DNA from: Chlorobium sp. | GTDB taxonomy: Bacteria; Bacteroidota; Chlorobiia; Chlorobiales; Chlorobiaceae | Reading direction: 5' to 3' | Assembly: GCA_028282595.1 (NCBI GenBank) | Contig: JANQHQ010000042.1 | Coordinates: 1-26,420, forward strand | Length of the DNA stretch: 26,420 nt | Shown here: positions 23,183 to 26,420 of the stretch, in pieces | How positions within the stretch are numbered: position 1 is the stretch's first letter | Layout: every line of letters begins with the position of its first letter | Notes under the pieces: model-generated | Databases searched by the model: none | Told to the model about the DNA's origin: nothing | The model's input: only the letters and a program-made list of their open reading frames with translations | Translations under genes and position numbers: made by a program

Positions 23183-24030
23183 TCGTCGGTCACGATAACC
23201 AGACAGCGGGACTTTTTCCAGAATTCCGTCTGGTCCCTGATGAGAAGCAGCGAAGAGTTCCCGCCGCCCACCAGTTCGTAGGAGGCGGTGGTGTGTGGGG
23301 TAACGATTCTCAGCTCGTCCGGGGACTTTTCGAAAAACAGATCCTTCGTCTCCAGAACGTCCACCCGGTTGAAGAGGGTGAGATCGAAATCGGGAGCCAG
23401 CCTGTAGTCCCTTTCGAACATCGTCACGAGGGGATTCGACGAGCGGACGAGAACTCCCTTTTTACGAAGCTCGTCGTAGGAACCGACGATATAGTAGACG
23501 GAGGAGCGGTCGTCCTCCTGCTCCAGAATGAATTCGTCGAGAACGTCGACGGTTTCGAGCAGGCGGGAAACTTCCGTATCGAGGCGCTGCACCTCGGCCT
23601 TGAGCTCGCGGATCTCGCGGTCCTTCACGTCCACGGCGCCCTTGAGCTCCACCACGAGCCGGTCGACGGACCGGAGACGGTAGGAGGAGTTTTTATTCTC
23701 CTCCTCCAGCCTCGAAATCAGCTTGCGGCTCGCCTCGAGGGTGGAGTCGATGAAGCGGATGCTGGCGTAGATGTCTTTTCCGACCTGCTCCGGGGTTTTC
23801 TCCCCCCTCTTTTCCATATCGGTCGACAGCCGCTCCACCACGGCCTCTTTCTGCTGAATCCGGCTCAGGTTTTTCTGCACCTCGGTAAGAATGACCATCA
23901 CGGAATCGACATGCCGGAGCTGCTCCTCGGCGCGTTCCCCGCCGCCCGTGCACCCCTGCAGAAGCGCGAGCAGGAGAAGCGTCGAAACCAGGATGCGGGC
24001 CGGGTATGTCCTCAAAGAAAGCGTATCCAC
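23179..24030 (-). CDS. Coiled-coil lipoprotein, unknown function
   Basis: This 283-residue protein has a basic N-terminus, a leucine-rich core and the lipobox LLQGC, with Cys27 as the predicted lipidated residue. Residues about 34-170 are heptad-rich coiled coil (LSRIQQKEAVVERLS ... ELKAEVQRLDTEVSRLLETV). A compact C-terminal domain of about 105 residues follows, with no motif I recognise. The GTG at 24030 has a strong Shine-Dalgarno (GAGGGGG) located inside the upstream hydrolase gene, which it overlaps by 19 bases. A TTG at 24015 would give a neater TTGA overlap but lacks the site. It may be an envelope scaffold; it is the last gene of a pepA-hydrolase-lipoprotein unit. Confidence 0.82.
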   Translation of the reverse strand: MDTLSLRTYPARILVSTLLLLALLQGCTGGGERAEEQLRHVDSVMVILTEVQKNLSRIQQKEAVVERLSTDMEKRGEKTPEQVGKDIYASIRFIDSTLEASRKLISRLEEENKNSSYRLRSVDRLVVELKGAVDVKDREIRELKAEVQRLDTEVSRLLETVDVLDEFILEQEDDRSSVYYIVGSYDELRKKGVLVRSSNPLVTMFERDYRLAPDFDLTLFNRVDVLETKDLFFEKSPDELRIVTPHTTASYELVGGGNSSLLLIRDQTEFWKKSRCLVIVTDD

Positions 24031-24716
24031 TTTTCAACCCCCTCTTTTGTGCCGTACCATCGCGTATGGGGCGTAGGCAGGTGTTCTATACCCGAAATTG
24101 TGACATTTTCCGCGCCTTTCAAAAAACAGCTTTTCACGGGTACGATCCCGTCCCCCGCAACGTCGCCCCGGCCGCAGACGTTCTTGTAGAACATGTAGCA
24201 CATGCGCTCGATGATGCCCTCGTCGAGAGACCCCGTATACTGACCGCTCACGACCGAAACCACCCGGCAGCGATCGAAAAAGGAGGGTTTGAGATGCTTC
24301 GAGATAAACTCCGTCTTGATCCTGGCGTACTGCTCCTTCGTATGAAAGGGCGTTCCCAGGGCGATGACTTTCCCCACGGCGGAGGAGCGGTGATAGACAT
24401 CGCCCTGAAACTCCTGTTCCAGGAGATAGACGAGCGCGACCGTACCGCCGCCGCTGTGCGCGACGATGGTTATCTTCTCCCCCGGGAAACGTTTTTGCAT
24501 GGCGGCGATGGTTCTGTCCAGCGCAGCCATGACCCGGTTTGTCGACTGTTCGGGGGAAGGCGGAAAGCCGATCCAGTCCAGAACGCTCACGGGGACCACT
24601 GCGATTTTCCGTTCGGGAAGGCGGGACGCAAGCTCCCGTCTCATCTCCGTGTACAAGCCGTCCCAGAAAAGCACTCCCGGCAGAATGACGACTGGATTTT
24701 GAGCTGTTTCAGCCAT
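24012..24716 (-). CDS. Alpha/beta-hydrolase (lipase/esterase-like)
   Basis: A 234-residue alpha/beta-hydrolase. PVVILPGVLFWDGLY opens the fold with the oxyanion region, nucleophile Ser88 lies in IVAHSGGG, Asp189 in GDVAGDGIVP is the likely acid, and His212 or His217 in GIEHLPTPHTRWYG the likely base. The IVPVKS and HTRWYGT segments recall the plant and cyanobacterial esterase group related to PGAP1-like lipases. No signal peptide, so it should be cytoplasmic. It starts at ATG 24716, 46 bases after pepA, and runs into the lipoprotein gene. Its substrate is not evident. Confidence 0.83.
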   Translation of the reverse strand: MAETAQNPVVILPGVLFWDGLYTEMRRELASRLPERKIAVVPVSVLDWIGFPPSPEQSTNRVMAALDRTIAAMQKRFPGEKITIVAHSGGGTVALVYLLEQEFQGDVYHRSSAVGKVIALGTPFHTKEQYARIKTEFISKHLKPSFFDRCRVVSVVSGQYTGSLDEGIIERMCYMFYKNVCGRGDVAGDGIVPVKSCFLKGAENVTISGIEHLPTPHTRWYGTKEGVEKWIRFL

Positions 24717-24762
24717 TACACCATCCTAAATTGAGCGATTGTCGAGCATGCCACCTCGCGGC

Positions 24763-26277
24763 TCACTCCCAGCCGCTCAGCAGATCGACCAGAAGACGCA
24801 CTCCGAATCCGGTTCCCCCGTAGGAACCGCCCGTTCCCTTGGAGCTGAAGGCCGGGCCCGCGATGTCGATATGCGCCCAGTTTTCTTGGCCGTCGGTGAA
24901 CTTCTCGAGAAATTTTGCCGCGGTTACGGTCCCTGCACCCTTGCCGCCAGTGTTGTGAACGTCGGCGACTTCCGACTTGATCAACTCGGCGTATTCCTCC
25001 CACAGGGGCATCCGCCAGACCTTCTCCCCCGATCGCTGTCCGGCCTCGTAGATTTTCCCCGCGAACTGGTCGTCGTTGCTGAAAAATCCGGCGACGGAGT
25101 AGCCGAGAGCGACGATACAGGCACCCGTGAGCGTCGCGAGATCGATAACGGCATCGGGCTTGTAGTGCTTGACGGCGTAGGCAAGCGCATCGGCCAGAAT
25201 GAGACGCCCTTCCGCATCGGTATTGCCTACCTCGACCGTGATCCCCGAATAGGTTGTAATAACGTCCCCAGGTGTCTGGGCGGAGCCGTCCGGCATGTTG
25301 TCCGTCGCGGGCACGAGCGTTATGACGCGAAGGGGCAGTTCGAGGCGGGCGACGGCCTCGATGGCCCCGATGACGGCGGCGGCCCCGCCCATGTCGCACT
25401 TCATCTCGTCCATCCCCTGGGACGGCTTGATCGATATGCCTCCCGAATCGAACGTGACGCCCTTTCCGACAAGCGCGACCGTCGCGACCGGCTTGACGGG
25501 CGGCTCGTATTCCAGAACGGTGAAGGTCGGGGGGTTGTGGCTTCCCTTGTTGACCGCCAACAGCCCCCCCATGCCCATTTTTTCAATCTGCTTCCTGTCG
25601 AAGATCGTCGCCGTGCAGCCGGATTTCCGCGCCGACCTGCGCGCGGCTTCGGCGATACCTTCGGCCGTGAGATGGCTGCCGGGCAGATTGACCAGATCCC
25701 GGGCGAGCGACACGGCTTCGCCGACGATCGATCCCCTGCGGGCGCCTTCCTTCACATCCTTGAGATTGCCGGCGTTGACCCTGAGCTTCAATTCCACCGA
25801 CACGGCGTCTTTCTCCTTTTTCTTTTCCTTGTCGAGTTTGCCGCTCTTGAGGCGGTCGAACACATAGGAGCCGGCGATAAACGCTTCCGTGAAAACCTCC
25901 GCGAGAAAAGCCGCCTTTTCGCCGACGGCCTTCGCCCAGGAAGGGATCGCCGAACAGTCGAAGACGACCGTGCCTACCTCCAGGGACTTCGCCCTCGCCG
26001 CAAGCGCACGGGCCGCCTTGCGGAATTCGGAGATATCGTCCGCTTCTCCGAGACCGACCAGGAGCACTCTCCGGCTTTTGAGTTTGGAATCGGAGGGGTA
26101 CAGAAGGAGCGCCTCCCCCGCCTTTGCCTTGAAATCCTTCAGCGCCTGCGTTTCGAGGCCGAACGCTTCGAGCGTATTCCTGGCTTCCTTACCGAGGTCT
26201 CCCGTAGCGAAGGGGATCGCGAGCAGACCGCATCTGACCGTCTTCAGCGAGCTTTTGGTAGCAGTGACTTTCATCAT
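24763..26277 (-). CDS. pepA: Leucyl aminopeptidase (M17)
   Basis: This 504-residue dizinc aminopeptidase has a variable N-terminal macro-like domain and a conserved catalytic half. GKGVTFDSGGISIKP (271-285) carries Lys272, Asp277 and Lys284. MKCDMGGAA gives Asp295 and the M17 signature NTDAEGRL (352-359) gives Asp354, Glu356 and Arg358. The C-terminus WAHIDIAGPAF...GTGFGVRLL is typical. Residues 143-160 are unusually Lys-rich (KLDKEKKKEK), a linker between the domains. Either of two consecutive ATG codons (26277 or 26274) may start; there is no clear Shine-Dalgarno and TATATATAC lies just upstream. It leads the pepA-hydrolase-lipoprotein unit. Confidence 0.95.
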   Translation of the reverse strand: MMKVTATKSSLKTVRCGLLAIPFATGDLGKEARNTLEAFGLETQALKDFKAKAGEALLLYPSDSKLKSRRVLLVGLGEADDISEFRKAARALAARAKSLEVGTVVFDCSAIPSWAKAVGEKAAFLAEVFTEAFIAGSYVFDRLKSGKLDKEKKKEKDAVSVELKLRVNAGNLKDVKEGARRGSIVGEAVSLARDLVNLPGSHLTAEGIAEAARRSARKSGCTATIFDRKQIEKMGMGGLLAVNKGSHNPPTFTVLEYEPPVKPVATVALVGKGVTFDSGGISIKPSQGMDEMKCDMGGAAAVIGAIEAVARLELPLRVITLVPATDNMPDGSAQTPGDVITTYSGITVEVGNTDAEGRLILADALAYAVKHYKPDAVIDLATLTGACIVALGYSVAGFFSNDDQFAGKIYEAGQRSGEKVWRMPLWEEYAELIKSEVADVHNTGGKGAGTVTAAKFLEKFTDGQENWAHIDIAGPAFSSKGTGGSYGGTGFGVRLLVDLLSGWE

Positions 26278-26304
26278 GTATATATAGCTTTAACTGTTGT
26301 TATA

Positions 26305-26420
26305 GGCACCTCTATGTATTCATTCCGCGTTTCAATTGCTTCGTTGTCCCGACGAGTCGGGATCAAAATCCTCATCCCGACTCGTCGGGACTCCGGTTTC
26401 GAAGTTTATCCCGATTGCTA
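26305..26420 (-). repeat. MITE-like repeat, copy C (cut by window end)
   Basis: It begins with GGCACCTCTATGTATT (26305-26320), the terminal sequence of the family seen in copies A and B. It then aligns with the reverse complement of copy B: CAATTGCTTCGTTG against AAATTGCTGCGTTG, a shared AAATCCTCA, and a shared CTCCGGTTT/TTCCGGTTT. Its interior differs by carrying TCCCGACGAGTCGGGA (26347-26362) and its exact reverse complement (26375-26390), a 16-bp inverted repeat. The far end is outside the window. It lies 28 bases upstream of the pepA start and may affect its promoter. Confidence 0.7.

Noticed and set aside
22765..24189. 474-codon open frame covering the symporter end and the antisense of the lipoprotein
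   Set aside because: It overlaps the conserved HP1-TM8 region of the symporter in another frame and has low-complexity Arg/Gly/His-rich sequence.

Overview
The window looks like chromosome from a green sulfur bacterium (Chlorobi; Chlorobium, Chlorobaculum or Prosthecochloris type). This is inferred from protein character and gene content, not from a database search. Supporting signs are the high GC content, an archaeal-type sulfide-using Thi4 in a thiamin operon (fits a sulfidic anaerobe), a bacteroidete/chlorobi-like Ala/Glu-rich tail on ribosomal protein S16, a HAF-repeat autotransporter (Gram-negative outer membrane), and a stand-alone heptose kinase plus UDP-glucose dehydrogenase for surface polysaccharide.

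Layout. 1-372: end of a ParA/MinD-like ATPase. 495-601: tRNA-Cys and a strong terminator. 850-2679: long-chain acyl-CoA synthetase. 2724-4391 (minus): metallo-beta-lactamase-fold hydrolase followed by a clusterless MutY-like glycosylase. 4515-8056 (minus): the classic ffh-rpsP-rimM-trmD-rplS operon. 8221-9207: heptose-phosphate kinase (rfaE/hldE domain I). 9208-12460: an accessory island with MITE-like repeats, one HAF-repeat autotransporter and, at its far edge, a second diverged copy of the 3' end of rfaE. 12485-15541 (minus): C-terminal processing protease followed by two START-domain paralogs. 15542-16467: an A-rich, low-GC leader and an exported DUF192 protein that seems to lack any ATG/GTG/TTG start. 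16509-16985 (minus): RidA-family protein. 17152-20157: TPP riboswitch followed by thi4-tenI-like-thiE-thiD, tightly packed or overlapping. 20169-21506 (minus): ugd. 21674-23182: DAACS-family symporter with a large extra domain. 23179-26277 (minus): pepA, an alpha/beta hydrolase and a coiled-coil lipoprotein. 26305-26420: another copy of the MITE-like repeat, cut by the window edge.

How the genes fit together. Most of the window is housekeeping: SRP targeting and ribosome maturation, thiamin synthesis, envelope sugar synthesis, proteolysis and fatty acid activation. The thiamin block is self-contained for joining and phosphorylating the two halves of the vitamin. Its Thi4 carries His150 where the suicidal eukaryotic enzyme has its sulfur-donating Cys, so it probably takes sulfur from free sulfide.

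The most unusual part is the island behind rfaE. The last 89 bases of homology to rfaE recur 3256 bp downstream at about 93% identity and in frame up to a stop codon, bracketing the autotransporter and a pair of repeats with terminal inverted repeats. This looks like a gene-end insertion or a homologous replacement that delivered a surface-protein cassette. A third member of the same repeat family lies upstream of pepA and carries a different internal hairpin module.
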